This document shows positions 50,923 to 59,640 of a stretch of 64,000 bases of DNA, in pieces. Made by a program: the position numbers and the translations under genes. The DNA is from Verrucomicrobiota bacterium. GTDB lineage: Bacteria; Verrucomicrobiota; Verrucomicrobiia; Limisphaerales; UBA11320. The stretch spans positions 1 to 64,000 of the forward strand of contig JACQFQ010000047.1 in NCBI GenBank assembly GCA_016199985.1, written 5' to 3'. The notes under the pieces are model-generated. The model saw nothing but the letters and a program-made list of their open reading frames with translations. It searched no databases and was not told the DNA's origin. Every line of letters starts with the position of its first letter. Position 1 is the stretch's first letter.

Positions 50923-51540
50923 TTAGACGGAAGACGTGGGTTTTTTCTCCCCGGCAAATAGCGGGCGCGCGACCTCGTCCAATTTGTCCAGGCACTTGCT
51001 GAGGCGGGAGCTGACCGTCTTGGGATTGAGCGCCAGAGACGCAGCAATCTCCTCGTAGCTCAAATCGGCGAAGTAGCGTAGCTCCAGAATCTCCTGGCAG
51101 GGTCCGCCCAGGCTCGACAACGCCTCGCTGATGAGGCCGTTCGCTTCGCGCGACAAGAGCTCCTCGTCGGGCCGTTTGCCCCGGCCTTCCGGATCCAGCC
51201 TCAGCCCGGTTTGGGGATCTTCCGCGTCCAGTGACAGGATTCGCTCGCGGCCGCCTCGTTTTTGAGCCTGCTGTCTCTCTCGGAAGTCGTGGGCCTTGTT
51301 GGCCGCGACGCGACAGATCCAGGTCCGCAGCTGCGATTGTCCCTGGAAGCTGGCCAGGCTGCGGATCACGGTGAGGAAGGTTTCCTGGCAGATCTCTTCG
51401 ACGTCCTCCGGAGTGAACCCGCTGTGGACCTGCCAGATGAATCGGGCGGTCGGTTCGTAATGGAGGTCGAACAGGCGATCCCAGGCGTCGGGGTCTCCGG
51501 CGCGGCATTGCGAGAGCATCTGGGCCTCGGCGGCTTCCAT
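50923..51540 (-). CDS. ECF-family RNA polymerase sigma factor
   Basis: 205 residues. Region 2: DAWDRLFDLHYEPTARFIWQ, EDVEEICQETFLTVIRSLASF and LRTWICRVAANKAHDFRERQQ (the D-x-x-R helix). Region 4: LSSLGGPCQEILELRYFADLSYEEIAASLALNPKTVSSRLSKCLDKL. The linker (~100-130) is charged. It is seven bases upstream of the membrane-protein start, forming a sigma/anti-sigma-like operon that ends with rnhB. Confidence 0.92.
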   Translation of the reverse strand: MEAAEAQMLSQCRAGDPDAWDRLFDLHYEPTARFIWQVHSGFTPEDVEEICQETFLTVIRSLASFQGQSQLRTWICRVAANKAHDFRERQQAQKRGGRERILSLDAEDPQTGLRLDPEGRGKRPDEELLSREANGLISEALSSLGGPCQEILELRYFADLSYEEIAASLALNPKTVSSRLSKCLDKLDEVARPLFAGEKKPTSSV

Positions 51541-51659
51541 TCGGATCGACCCTAGACCGCGGCTCCGTCATTGGACAAATCCATTCTTGGGAGAGACCCC
51601 GGGGCGTTTGGCTCTCCGCGCTTGGCAGGCGGGAGATGTTTGCCAACACTCCCGATCCA

Positions 51660-52016
51660 ATGACCGCTTTCATTCAATCGCGTTGGCTGCCCGTTCTGCT
51701 TCTCCTGGTCTCGAACCTCTTCATGACCGTCGCGTGGTACGGCCACTTGAAGCACAAGGACCGCCCTTTGTGGATCGTCATTCTGGCGAGCTGGGGCATC
51801 GCGTTCTTCGAGTACGTTGTGCAGGTCCCCGCCAATCGATGGGGCCATGCCGTTTACTCGGCGACAGAGCTGAAGATCATCCAGGAGGTTCTCACCCTGG
51901 TCGTGTTCATCGGGTTCGCGACGTCGTATCTCGGCGAAAAAATCCGCTGGAACCATGTCGCCGCGTTCCTGTGCGTTCTGGCGGCCGTGGGGTTCGCCTT
52001 CCTGCCGAAGAAGTGA
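51660..52016 (+). CDS. DUF486 family small membrane protein
   Basis: 118 residues from ATG 51660; ATG 51636 gives 126. Four hydrophobic segments: WLPVLLLLVSNLFMTVAWYGHLKHK, PLWIVILASWGIAFFEYVVQVPANRWG, LKIIQEVLTLVVFIGFATSYL and WNHVAAFLCVLAAVGFAFL. The family pattern SNxFMTxAWYGHLK and FEYxxQVPANRxG is exact. DUF486 is related to small drug/metabolite transporters; substrate unknown. Confidence 0.93.
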   Translation: MTAFIQSRWLPVLLLLVSNLFMTVAWYGHLKHKDRPLWIVILASWGIAFFEYVVQVPANRWGHAVYSATELKIIQEVLTLVVFIGFATSYLGEKIRWNHVAAFLCVLAAVGFAFLPKK

Positions 52017-52035
52017 GAGGCCGCCCGATCCCACG

Positions 52036-53556
52036 TCACCGCTGCGCTCGAAAACCGCCTGCCATCGCGACCGCCTTCAACATCGCCCTCGCTTTGTTGA
52101 CGGTCTCTTGAAACTCCCCCTCGGGCGTGGAGTCGTTCACCCAACCCCCGCCGGCCTGCACGTAGGCCTTCCCCTCTTTCAGCAGCGCCGTGCGGATGGT
52201 GATGCAGCAATCCAGGTTTCCATTGAAGGAGAAGTATCCGACGCATCCGCCGTAGGGCCCGCGCTGGGTCTTCTCCAGCTCGGAGATGATCTGCATCGCG
52301 CGGATCTTCGGCGCCCCGCTCAGGGTTCCCGCCGGGAAGGTGGCGCGCATGAGATCGTAAGGGGTGCGGCCTTCGGAGAGCCGTCCTTCGACCTGCGACA
52401 CGATGTGCATCACGTGGCTGTATCGCTCGATGATCATGAGATCCCTCACGTTCACCGAGCCGAAATCGCAGACGCGGCCGATGTCGTTTCGCGCCAGGTC
52501 CACCAGCATGACATGCTCCGCGCGCTCCTTCGGGTCCGCCAGGAGCTCCTTCTCGAGGGCAAGATCCTCCTCCGAGCCGCGCCCGCGGCGGCGTGTGCCG
52601 GCGATGGGGCGGATCTCCACCTTTCGCTCCTCGCATCGAACATGGATCTCCGGCGACGCGCCCACGAGCGAGAAGCCTTCGAGCTCCAGCAGGAACATAT
52701 AGGGCGAGGGGTTGATCATGCGCGCCGCGCGGTACAGGTCCGTCGCGGTGGCCTCTGTCGGCGTGGAGAAGCGCTGGGAGCCCACGATCTGGATGATGTC
52801 GCCGGCGTGGATGTACTCCTTCGCCTTGAGAACATTGGCGTGGAAGGCCTCCGGGGTTTGATTGGACACGAAGGGAGCGTCGGGCGCCTCCGAGGGGACG
52901 GTGAGCGGAATGGAATCCAGAGGCTGCTCCAGGAGGGACACCAGCCTTTCGATCTCGCCAATCGCCTCCTCGTAGGCCGCCGCGGCCGAGGCTCCCGGCT
53001 CGATGACCGCGTTCACGACGACCGTCAGCGTCTGCGTGACGCGATCGAAGATGATGATCTCATCGGCGATCAGAAAGTACATCACAGGAGTCTGGAGCTC
53101 GTCGCGGGGAGGACGCGGGACCACCGGCTCGACATCGTGAATGAACTCGTAGCCGATGAACCCCACGGCGCCGCCCGTGAAGCGGGGGAGCCCTGGCAGC
53201 ACGGCCGGGCGGTAACGGGCGAGAACGCGCTCGACCACGACGAGACCGTCCTTCACCGATCCGGGCGCGCTGTCCTGCCGCACCTCGAAGGACTCGATCA
53301 CCTTGCCCTGCTCGATCACGTCAACGCGCGACCCGACCTGGCGAACAATGCCCCGGGGATTGCATCCGAGGAAGGAGTACCGTCCGATATGCTCTCCGCC
53401 CTCGACCGATTCGAACAGAAACGATTCCCCTTGTCCGCGGATCTTGGAATAGGCGGAGAGCGGTGTTTCGAAATCCGCGAGCAGTCGTCGCGCGACGGGA
53501 ATCAGGTTCGCGGCGCGCGCGAGTTCCTGAAACTCTTCCAATGTCGGTGAGTGCAT
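52036..53556 (-). CDS. trpE: Anthranilate synthase component I
   Basis: 506 residues. N-terminal inhibitor-binding region: SAYSKIRGQGESFLFESVEGGEHIGRYSFLG. Chorismate-binding domain: QIVGSQRFSTP, RAARMINPSPYMFLLELEGFSLVGASPE, GTRRRGRGSEEDLALEKELLADPKERAEHVMLVDLARND, SQVEGRLSEGRTPYDLMRATFPAGTLSGAPKIRAM and GGCVGYFSFNGNLDCCITIRT. With a glutaminase subunit it makes anthranilate for tryptophan. No trpG follows in this window. The last codons leave 35 bp before convergent DUF486. Confidence 0.96.
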   Translation of the reverse strand: MHSPTLEEFQELARAANLIPVARRLLADFETPLSAYSKIRGQGESFLFESVEGGEHIGRYSFLGCNPRGIVRQVGSRVDVIEQGKVIESFEVRQDSAPGSVKDGLVVVERVLARYRPAVLPGLPRFTGGAVGFIGYEFIHDVEPVVPRPPRDELQTPVMYFLIADEIIIFDRVTQTLTVVVNAVIEPGASAAAAYEEAIGEIERLVSLLEQPLDSIPLTVPSEAPDAPFVSNQTPEAFHANVLKAKEYIHAGDIIQIVGSQRFSTPTEATATDLYRAARMINPSPYMFLLELEGFSLVGASPEIHVRCEERKVEIRPIAGTRRRGRGSEEDLALEKELLADPKERAEHVMLVDLARNDIGRVCDFGSVNVRDLMIIERYSHVMHIVSQVEGRLSEGRTPYDLMRATFPAGTLSGAPKIRAMQIISELEKTQRGPYGGCVGYFSFNGNLDCCITIRTALLKEGKAYVQAGGGWVNDSTPEGEFQETVNKARAMLKAVAMAGGFRAQR

Positions 53557-53575
53557 AAATCTTCTTCTCGAGCGC

Positions 53576-54106
53576 CTACTGGCGGATCCGCCACATCGCG
53601 AGCAGGGTGTAGAACACCACGGTCAACGCGTAGGTCAGGATCCCGAGCCCGATCCCGAAGGGCACGGGGAGGATAGCGTTTTCTGAAACCGCGGACCAAG
53701 CCAAGATTCCCCCAATGCCCGCGACGAGGAGGTTCTGGAGGCCGAGACATCCGAGAAAGAGCCCGAGGGGCGTTTCCCTCAGCCGCTCCACGTACCACGA
53801 GCGATACTCCTCTTCGCCCCATGTCCGCATCAGCCAAGCCTGCTGGAAGTTGCGGGCGGCCACCAGGGCGCTCGTGGTGGCGATGATGATCCCCGGGAGA
53901 TAATAGAACGAGAACGCGCCGCAAATAACGACGTTCACCGCCAGCGCCCGGCGCCAGCCGAGCCATCGCGCGATGGGGTTGGCCTCCAGAACGAGGTTGG
54001 GAGTCGCGACCCAGGTGCTGAACAAGTCGGCCCCGCGGCCAATGACCAGCGAGGTCAGCACCGCCCACCAGATCGGCCCGCCAAAGGGGACAGTGGCGTC
54101 CATCAC
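53576..54106 (-). CDS. Uncharacterised multi-pass membrane protein
   Basis: 176 residues with four or five hydrophobic stretches (IWWAVLTSLVIGRGADLFSTW, LAVNVVICGAFSFYYLPGIIIATTSAL, LGLFLGCLGLQNLLVAGIGGILAW, PFGIGLGILTYALTVVFYTLL). DLFSTWVATPNLVLEANPIARWLGW resembles DUF5658-like proteins ('D-x-x-S-T-x-x-x...E-x-N-P'). Start overlaps the hisI stop by four bases, so it is translated with hisI; no link in function is evident. Confidence 0.78.
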   Translation of the reverse strand: MMDATVPFGGPIWWAVLTSLVIGRGADLFSTWVATPNLVLEANPIARWLGWRRALAVNVVICGAFSFYYLPGIIIATTSALVAARNFQQAWLMRTWGEEEYRSWYVERLRETPLGLFLGCLGLQNLLVAGIGGILAWSAVSENAILPVPFGIGLGILTYALTVVFYTLLAMWRIRQ

Positions 54107-54498
54107 TTCTTCCGATATATGTCCTCCGGCTTCTGCAGCACAGGCTCCGTGACTTGGATCGCCTCGTCGCCGGCGCCTGGGGAGACAGAACGGAAGAAGC
54201 AGGACTTGTAGCCCTCATGGCAGGCCGCTCCGACCTGATCCACCTGGATCAGGAGTGTGTCGCCATCGCAGTCGAAGGACACGTCCTTCACCGTCTGCAC
54301 ATGCCCGCTCGACTCGCCCTTCATCCAGAACTTCTGGCGCGAACGGCTCCAGAAGTGGGTCTTGCCGGTGGAGAGCGTGGTCTCGAGCGAGGCCTTGTTC
54401 ATCCAGGCCATCATGAGAACTCGGCCGGTTGACTGTTCCTGGATGATGGCCGGGATCAAGCCATCCGAGTTGAATTTGAGCTTTTCGACAAAATTCAT
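54103..54498 (-). CDS. hisI: Phosphoribosyl-AMP cyclohydrolase
   Basis: 131 residues from ATG 54498. Family pattern: FNSDGLIPAIIQEQSTGRVLMMAWMNKASLETTLSTGKTHFWSRSRQKFWMKGESSGHVQ, with metal/zinc ligands in SFDCDGDTLLIQVDQVGAACHEGYKSCFF (Asp-x-Asp-x-Asp-like and Cys residues). It opens the ring of PR-AMP in histidine synthesis. The HisE domain is absent, as in single-function forms. Confidence 0.95.
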   Translation of the reverse strand: MNFVEKLKFNSDGLIPAIIQEQSTGRVLMMAWMNKASLETTLSTGKTHFWSRSRQKFWMKGESSGHVQTVKDVSFDCDGDTLLIQVDQVGAACHEGYKSCFFRSVSPGAGDEAIQVTEPVLQKPEDIYRKK

Positions 54499-54574
54499 CG
54501 AGGGGGCGGATTTTAGAAGCGAGGGGCGAGTTTGCAAGAGCGTGGACGGAAAAGCGGGCCGGCCGGATCCAGGA

Positions 54575-55603
54575 CTACCACTCGATGACCGCCGCCGCCC
54601 AGGTGAGTCCGGCGCCGAAGACCACCAGCAGGACCAGGTCGCCGCGCTGGATGACTCCTGTTCGCACGGCTTCGTCGAGGGCGATCGCTACGGAGGCCGC
54701 GGACGTGTTGCCGTATCGGTCGAGGTTCACAAAGACCTGATCTTCGCGAACTCCCAGGCGCTCGCCCACCGCTTCGATGATCCGCTTGTTCGCCTGATGC
54801 GGGATCACGCACTTGATCTGAGCGATGGTGAGTTCGCATCGGCGAAGCGCCTCGCCCGCGGCGTTGCACATGGCGGTAACGGCGTTCTTGAACGTTTCCT
54901 TGCCGTCCATCCGTAGAAAATGAAGGCCAGCCGCCACCGAGTTGGCGGTCGCGGGGCACATGCTGCCGCCGCCGGGCATGTAGAGAAGATCGGATTTCTC
55001 GCCATCGGCCCCCATGCACGCGGTGAGCAGTCCGTGGGAGCCGGGACGGCTTTGCAGGATCACGGCGCCCGCGCCGTCGCCAAAGAGAACGCAGGTGTTG
55101 CGGTCCTTCCAATCGACGATGGTGGAGAGCTTCTCGGCGCCGATGATCAGCACAGTGTCGTAGGTGCGCGAGGTGATGAACTGCTTGCCGATCTCCAGGG
55201 CGTAGATGAATCCCGAGCACGCGGCCTCGATGTCGAACGCGGCCGCGCGCCGCGCTCCGATCTTCTGCTGCACCAGGCAGGCCGTCGAGGGAAAGAGCAT
55301 GTCGGGGGTGATCGTCGCGACGATGATCAGGTCGATCTGCTCGGGCTTGATCCCCGCGGCCTGCATCGCGCGCTGCGCGGCGATGGCGGCCATGTCGGAG
55401 GTGAACTCGTTCTCGGCCGCGACCCGCCTTTCCTTGATGCCGGTCCGGGAGGTGATCCACTCATCCGAGGTCTCCACTGTCTTCTCGAGTTCGGCGTTGG
55501 TCAGCACCCGCTCGGGGACGTAGGATCCGACGCTGAGTATCGAGCAGGGCCGGCCCTGGTAGCCGTGCTCCGCGCGAGGGTTCTTGAATCGTTTGGCTGT
55601 CAT
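54575..55603 (-). CDS. fabH: Beta-ketoacyl-ACP synthase III
   Basis: 342 residues. Catalytic Cys in FDIEAACSGFIYAL (~130), His in CVIPHQANKRIIEAVGERLG (~265), Asn in LDRYGNTSAASVAIALDEA (~295). It starts fatty acid synthesis by joining an acyl-CoA to malonyl-ACP. Eighteen extra residues precede the usual start (PCSILSVGSYVPERVLTN). It follows plsX by 22 bp, the common plsX-fabH order. Confidence 0.97.
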   Translation of the reverse strand: MTAKRFKNPRAEHGYQGRPCSILSVGSYVPERVLTNAELEKTVETSDEWITSRTGIKERRVAAENEFTSDMAAIAAQRAMQAAGIKPEQIDLIIVATITPDMLFPSTACLVQQKIGARRAAAFDIEAACSGFIYALEIGKQFITSRTYDTVLIIGAEKLSTIVDWKDRNTCVLFGDGAGAVILQSRPGSHGLLTACMGADGEKSDLLYMPGGGSMCPATANSVAAGLHFLRMDGKETFKNAVTAMCNAAGEALRRCELTIAQIKCVIPHQANKRIIEAVGERLGVREDQVFVNLDRYGNTSAASVAIALDEAVRTGVIQRGDLVLLVVFGAGLTWAAAVIEW

Positions 55604-55625
55604 CAGGCTTCAGCTCATCGGACAG

Positions 55626-56648
55626 CTAGGCGGCGGGCATGCATTCATGCGAGCGGGCGATCGCTTGTTGGATGTGGTCGTTCAAATGATGGTTCAGGGC
55701 GAGCGCGGTCTGCTGGATGGCGTTCGTTACGCTGGAGGCCTTCGCCGAGCCATGGACCTTGATGACCGTTCCATTCACCCCGAGCAGCGGGGCTCCGCCA
55801 TAACTGTCCGGGTTCATGCGCAGCTTGATATCTCGGAAACCGCCGTAGGCTATGGAGGCTCCCAGGATTCGCAAAGGATTTTTCTTAAACTCCCGGCGCA
55901 GGATCGTTTGGACGCATTGCCCCATGCTCTCGATTGTCTTCAGCACGATGTTCCCGACAAAGCCATCGGCGACCACGACATCCACCCGGTCGGCGAACAG
56001 GTCGTGGCCTTCCACATAGCCCAGGAAATTGAGATCGGCCTTCCGGCAGAGCTTCAGGGCCTCGCGCGTGACGTCGTTGCCCTTCATCTCCTCGGTGCCG
56101 TTGCTGAGGATCCCGACGCGCGGGCTTGGCTTGCCGAGCATGTCCTTCGCGTAGCAGGAGCCCATGATCGCGAACTGGAGCAGATGCAAGGGCTTGACCT
56201 CGGGGTTGGCGCCGGCGTCGAGGAGCACGAATTCCGAGTCGGTGGTCGGCATCACGGTGGCGATCGCCGGGCGCTCGACGCCTTCCAGCGGCCGCAGCCG
56301 GATCGTCGATGTCGCAACCAGCCCGCCGGTGTTCCCGGGGGAAATCACGGCCTCGGCTTCGCCGTCCTTCACGCGCTCGATCGCGCGCGCCATCGAGCAG
56401 TCCTTCTTCTTCCGAAGCGCATCGCTGGCCTTGTCCTCCATCGTGAGGACCTGGGTGGCGTGCAGGATTTCGAGGCGCGGATCCACGCGCCGCATAGTGT
56501 CGAGGACCCCGCGAATGGCCGACTCCTGGCCGGCGAGGTAGATCTTCCGGATCCGCTCATTCCCGGGCGCTGAGAGGGCGTTCACGGCACCCTCGATCAT
56601 GGCAGCCGGTCCCCGATCACCGCCCATCACATCGACGACGATGCGCAT
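55626..56648 (-). CDS. plsX: Phosphate acyltransferase PlsX
   Basis: 340 residues. Family signatures: MRIVVDVMGGDRGPAAMIEGAVNAL, ISPGNTGGLVATSTIRL, GVERPAIATVMPT, LDAGANPEVKPLHLLQFAIMGSCYAKDMLG, VGILSNGTEEMKGNDVTREALKL and GFVGNIVLKTIESMG. It converts acyl-ACP to acyl-phosphate for phospholipid synthesis. Follows rpmF by 51 bp in the same direction. Confidence 0.97.
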   Translation of the reverse strand: MRIVVDVMGGDRGPAAMIEGAVNALSAPGNERIRKIYLAGQESAIRGVLDTMRRVDPRLEILHATQVLTMEDKASDALRKKKDCSMARAIERVKDGEAEAVISPGNTGGLVATSTIRLRPLEGVERPAIATVMPTTDSEFVLLDAGANPEVKPLHLLQFAIMGSCYAKDMLGKPSPRVGILSNGTEEMKGNDVTREALKLCRKADLNFLGYVEGHDLFADRVDVVVADGFVGNIVLKTIESMGQCVQTILRREFKKNPLRILGASIAYGGFRDIKLRMNPDSYGGAPLLGVNGTVIKVHGSAKASSVTNAIQQTALALNHHLNDHIQQAIARSHECMPAA

Positions 56649-56699
56649 AAATGGAACGAGCGCAGAGGAGCCATCCGCTACTCTGCGCCCGCCAAAGAA

Positions 56700-56891
56700 T
56701 CAAGCGCCCTGAGCTTTAACGGCGACGACGAGGCGATCCTTGTAGGAACCGCAGGACGGGCAAACCCGATGGGGGCGGTAGGGAGCGCCGCATTGAGGGC
56801 AGCCGCTCACCTGGGGGAGGGTCAGGACACTGTTGTAGGCTCGCCGCATGCGCTGGCGACTCTTCGATGGTTTTCTCTTGGGAACGCCCAT
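56700..56891 (-). CDS. rpmF: 50S ribosomal protein L32
   Basis: 63 residues. Starts GVPKRKPSKSRQRMRRAYN and carries the zinc-ribbon CPQCGAPYRPHRVCPSCGSYK (CxxC...CxxC), the zinc-binding form of L32. Four bases after the DUF177 gene, as in most bacteria. Confidence 0.97.
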   Translation of the reverse strand: MGVPKRKPSKSRQRMRRAYNSVLTLPQVSGCPQCGAPYRPHRVCPSCGSYKDRLVVAVKAQGA

Positions 56892-56895
56892 AATT

Positions 56896-57399
56896 CTAGC
56901 TCAGTTTCAGTTTATCCAGTGCATCCCACACCGAGGACTTTTTGTCGCTGTCCGGCTGAGAAACAGTTCGCTTCTTCTCTTCAGTCTTCGCCACGTTTGG
57001 GAGTCCGTTGCAGTTGGAATCACACAACGGCTGTTGAGGAAGCGCGAGGACGATATCTTCGCGGATCAGGGGCGTCAAGTCCACGGCGTCTCTCTTCACA
57101 GCCACCTGATCCTCCCCCTCGAGGCTCAAATGACAGGCCCAATCCGGGAACTCCAGGCGATACTCAAAGGGCTTCAAACATCGCGCGCATTCGCAGTGGA
57201 CCAATAGGCTCACCGACCCCCGCGCCAGAATGCCCTCCCCGACCCGCTCCACTTGCAATGAGTACGTGAGCGGCGTCTTCATCGAGAGAAGTTCATCCTG
57301 AAGATCAAGGTCGAGGAGCTCAGGGGGCGCCTCCCCTTCCAGCCGAACGCTGCCTCGTTCCAGTTGACTCAGATATACAGTGAGTGGTTTTTCGGCCAT
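56896..57399 (-). CDS. DUF177 (YceD-like) protein
   Basis: 167 residues. The core VSLLVHCECARCLKPFEYRLEF has the DUF177 Cys pair (C-x-C-x-R-C-L), and LTPLIREDIVLALPQQPLCDSNCNGLP is the other conserved block (D...E-x-x-L-x-x-P-x-x-x-x-C). Homologues affect 23S rRNA and are nearly always beside rpmF, as here. Confidence 0.93.
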   Translation of the reverse strand: MAEKPLTVYLSQLERGSVRLEGEAPPELLDLDLQDELLSMKTPLTYSLQVERVGEGILARGSVSLLVHCECARCLKPFEYRLEFPDWACHLSLEGEDQVAVKRDAVDLTPLIREDIVLALPQQPLCDSNCNGLPNVAKTEEKKRTVSQPDSDKKSSVWDALDKLKLS

Positions 57400-57425
57400 A
57401 TCACGACTTTTTCGTCAAAGTGCCG

Positions 57426-57914
57426 TCAGAGTCGCTTGAATTTCTCTTTGAGGGCCGCCGCGACGTGTTGCGGGACGAAATTTGCGACATCTCCGCCCAA
57501 GCGCGCCACTTCCTTGATCATTCGCGAGCTGAGGAATGTGAAGGATTCCTTGGGCATCATGAAGATGGTTTCCACGTGCTCATTCAGCTTGCGATTCATC
57601 AGGGCCAACTGGAACTCGAACTCAAAATCGGACACGGCCCTGAGTCCGCGGATGATCGCCGCGCCCGATCGGCGTTCGACGTAATCCACGAGCAAGCCAT
57701 CGAAGGTTTCGACCTCTACGTTTCCGAGGCCTGTGGTGGAAAGGCTTGCGGCGATGAGCTTGAGTCTCTCGCTGGAGCTGAAAAGGGGGCACTTGCCCTC
57801 ATTGAGCGCGACCGCGACCACCACACGATCAAACAATTTCGACGCGCGGTGGATGAGATCCAGATGCCCGTTGGTCAGCGGGTCGAAGGTCCCGGGATAG
57901 ATCACAGTCCGCAT
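57426..57914 (-). CDS. coaD: Phosphopantetheine adenylyltransferase
   Basis: 162 residues from ATG 57914. MRTVIYPGTFDPLTNGHLDLIHRASKLFD holds the T/HxGH nucleotide motif, and ESFTFLSSRMIKEVARLGGDV is the family's S-S-x-x-I/M-K-E block. It makes dephospho-CoA. The longer open frame to 58001 has no support. Confidence 0.97.
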   Translation of the reverse strand: MRTVIYPGTFDPLTNGHLDLIHRASKLFDRVVVAVALNEGKCPLFSSSERLKLIAASLSTTGLGNVEVETFDGLLVDYVERRSGAAIIRGLRAVSDFEFEFQLALMNRKLNEHVETIFMMPKESFTFLSSRMIKEVARLGGDVANFVPQHVAAALKEKFKRL

Positions 57915-58022
57915 GCCCAGACCATAACAGCCGCGCAACCGGTGGCCATGAAAAACCTGTGCGCAGGAGGCTTGGAGGTTGTTCCGCCTGCGCGCCTCCA
58001 CGCCATCAGGGAGGAGGAGGCG

Positions 58023-59270
58023 TCAGGTTTTTGGGGTGACCGGGGCTGGCGATCGGACCAGCCAGTCGAACAGCGGCGAGGCCATCAGCGTCGTGATCAC
58101 GGCCATGATGACGAGGATCGAAAACAGCTCGGGGGAGATGATGCCGCGCTGCAGGCCGATGTTGATGATGATCAATTCCATCAAGCCGCGAACGTTCATG
58201 AGAGTGCCGATCCCCATGGCCTCGCGATGGGGGATGCCTGTCGCGCGGGCGGCCAACCAGCAAGCGATCCCCTTTCCGCCCACGGCCGCGACCAAGACGA
58301 GCCCTGCCATGAGCCAGAGGTAGCCGGAGTCGAGGAGATCGATGCGCGTGTTCAGCCCCGAGTAGGTGAAGAAAAGCGGGAGAAGCAGCGCGACAGTGAG
58401 GGGTTGCGCGCGATCGATCAACGCGCGTGTCACCACGCCTCGCGGCATCGCCGTGCCCATCACGAACGCTCCAAAAACGGCGTGCAGGCCGATGGTGTCG
58501 GTGAACCACGCCCCCAGCGACATGAGGATGAGGCAGACCACGAATCCGCTGTCCGACAGTCCCTCGCGTTCGTTGATCCCCCGGGCCCACCGGGCGAGCA
58601 GCGGGCGGATGACGAGCAGTGTCGCCGCGACGTAGCCCAGTCCGCCGGCGATGTTCAGGATCGCGTAGCGAAAATTGTTGTCGAAGCTGGCGAGCACAAT
58701 GGCGAGCAAACACCACGCGGCGGCGTCGTCGATGGCGCCCGCTCCGAGCGCGACGGTTCCCATGGTCGTGCCGGCGAGATTCTTGAAGTGAATAATCCGC
58801 GCCAGCATGGGAAAGGCGGTGATGGACATCGCCGCGCCCAGAAAGATCATCGCCTCCATCAAGGATGTTCTCGCGGGGAAGAAGGATGTGTGCTGGAAGA
58901 ACTCCCAGCCCAACGCCGCTCCGAGAACGAACGGGGTGACCATGCCCACCAGGGAGACCGCCACGGCGTTGGCGATTCGTTGCTGGATGATTTCCATGCG
59001 GAATTCAAGACCCACCACGAACATGTAGAGCGCCAAGCCGAGTTGGGCGACTGGGAATAAGACCTTCATGGACTCGGCTGGAAACAGCCAAGCCGCGAGG
59101 TGAGGCCAGAAGTGTCCGACGACCGACGGCCCTAGGAGGACTCCCGTCAACATCTCCGCCACGACCTGAGGCTGGCCGCAGCGTTTGGCGACCCGACCCA
59201 CGGCCTGGCAGGCCAGCAAAATGACGGCGATCTGGAAGAGAAGCTGGATGGCAAGCTGGGTTGGACTCAT
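58023..59270 (-). CDS. CPA2-type cation/H+ antiporter (KefB/NapA-like)
   Basis: 415 residues, about 12 hydrophobic segments. VVAEMLTGVLLGPSVVGHFWPHLA and FVVGLEFRMEII are typical family blocks; GAGAIDDAAAWCLLAIVLA carries the DD pair of the ion site and GTAMPRG, KGIACWLAARATG and MNVRGLMELIIINIGL match later helices. No TrkA/RCK domain follows, so it is the membrane unit only. Exchanges Na+ or K+ for protons at the inner membrane. Confidence 0.92.
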   Translation of the reverse strand: MSPTQLAIQLLFQIAVILLACQAVGRVAKRCGQPQVVAEMLTGVLLGPSVVGHFWPHLAAWLFPAESMKVLFPVAQLGLALYMFVVGLEFRMEIIQQRIANAVAVSLVGMVTPFVLGAALGWEFFQHTSFFPARTSLMEAMIFLGAAMSITAFPMLARIIHFKNLAGTTMGTVALGAGAIDDAAAWCLLAIVLASFDNNFRYAILNIAGGLGYVAATLLVIRPLLARWARGINEREGLSDSGFVVCLILMSLGAWFTDTIGLHAVFGAFVMGTAMPRGVVTRALIDRAQPLTVALLLPLFFTYSGLNTRIDLLDSGYLWLMAGLVLVAAVGGKGIACWLAARATGIPHREAMGIGTLMNVRGLMELIIINIGLQRGIISPELFSILVIMAVITTLMASPLFDWLVRSPAPVTPKT

Positions 59271-59451
59271 CGGTGAAGACGGTTTCGCGCCGGGGGAAGA
59301 GCGCGGAATGAAAAACAGAAACTACTTGAGGCTTCGGAGGAGTCGGTCGATAGTTGCTGTGTCGCGCGCGAGCGCCCGCTCTTTCTCAAGAAAAGTGAAA
59401 AAGGTTTTTCTGATTTACCCTGCCATGTTCGTGATTCAGAAACAAATTCCT

Positions 59452-59640
59452 TGAACCGTAAGTTATCCATACGGAGCCCCAAAGTCTGTGGCCACCGACA
59501 GGCCTTAACTGGAAGTCCTACGCCATCGACCCGGCTCCACCTGTTTCCCAGGCAGTTCAAAGGAACTGTTCCACACGGCATTACGGTGGGGTATTCTTTC
59601 CAGGCCCCGGGTGAGCGTTCGGTTCGCCCGGGGTCTTATT
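59452..59640 (+). ncRNA. ssrS: 6S RNA candidate with terminator
   Basis: An isolated ~190 nt segment in the 365 bp gap between two leftward genes. CCGTAA (59456-59461) pairs with TTACGG (59581-59586). Inside, CCGACAGGCCTTAACTG resembles the E. coli 6S stretch CCGAGAAGCCTTAAAACTG, CACCT then a CAGTTC-aaag-GAACTG hairpin (59553-59568) resembles its CACCTTGAACC...GGTTC part, and ACGGCATTACGG resembles GCGGCATCTCGG. A G+C-rich hairpin (CCCCGGG...CCCGGGG, 59604-59632) followed by TCTTATTTTTT ends it. 6S RNA sequesters housekeeping RNA polymerase. Identity by recall, not search. Confidence 0.65.

Noticed and set aside
51955..53550. 531-codon plus-strand frame
   Set aside because: Complement of trpE, with no meaningful product.
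57384..59060. 558-codon plus-strand frame
   Set aside because: It spans the complement of coaD and the antiporter gene and is extremely His/Asp/Arg-rich, typical of antisense translation.
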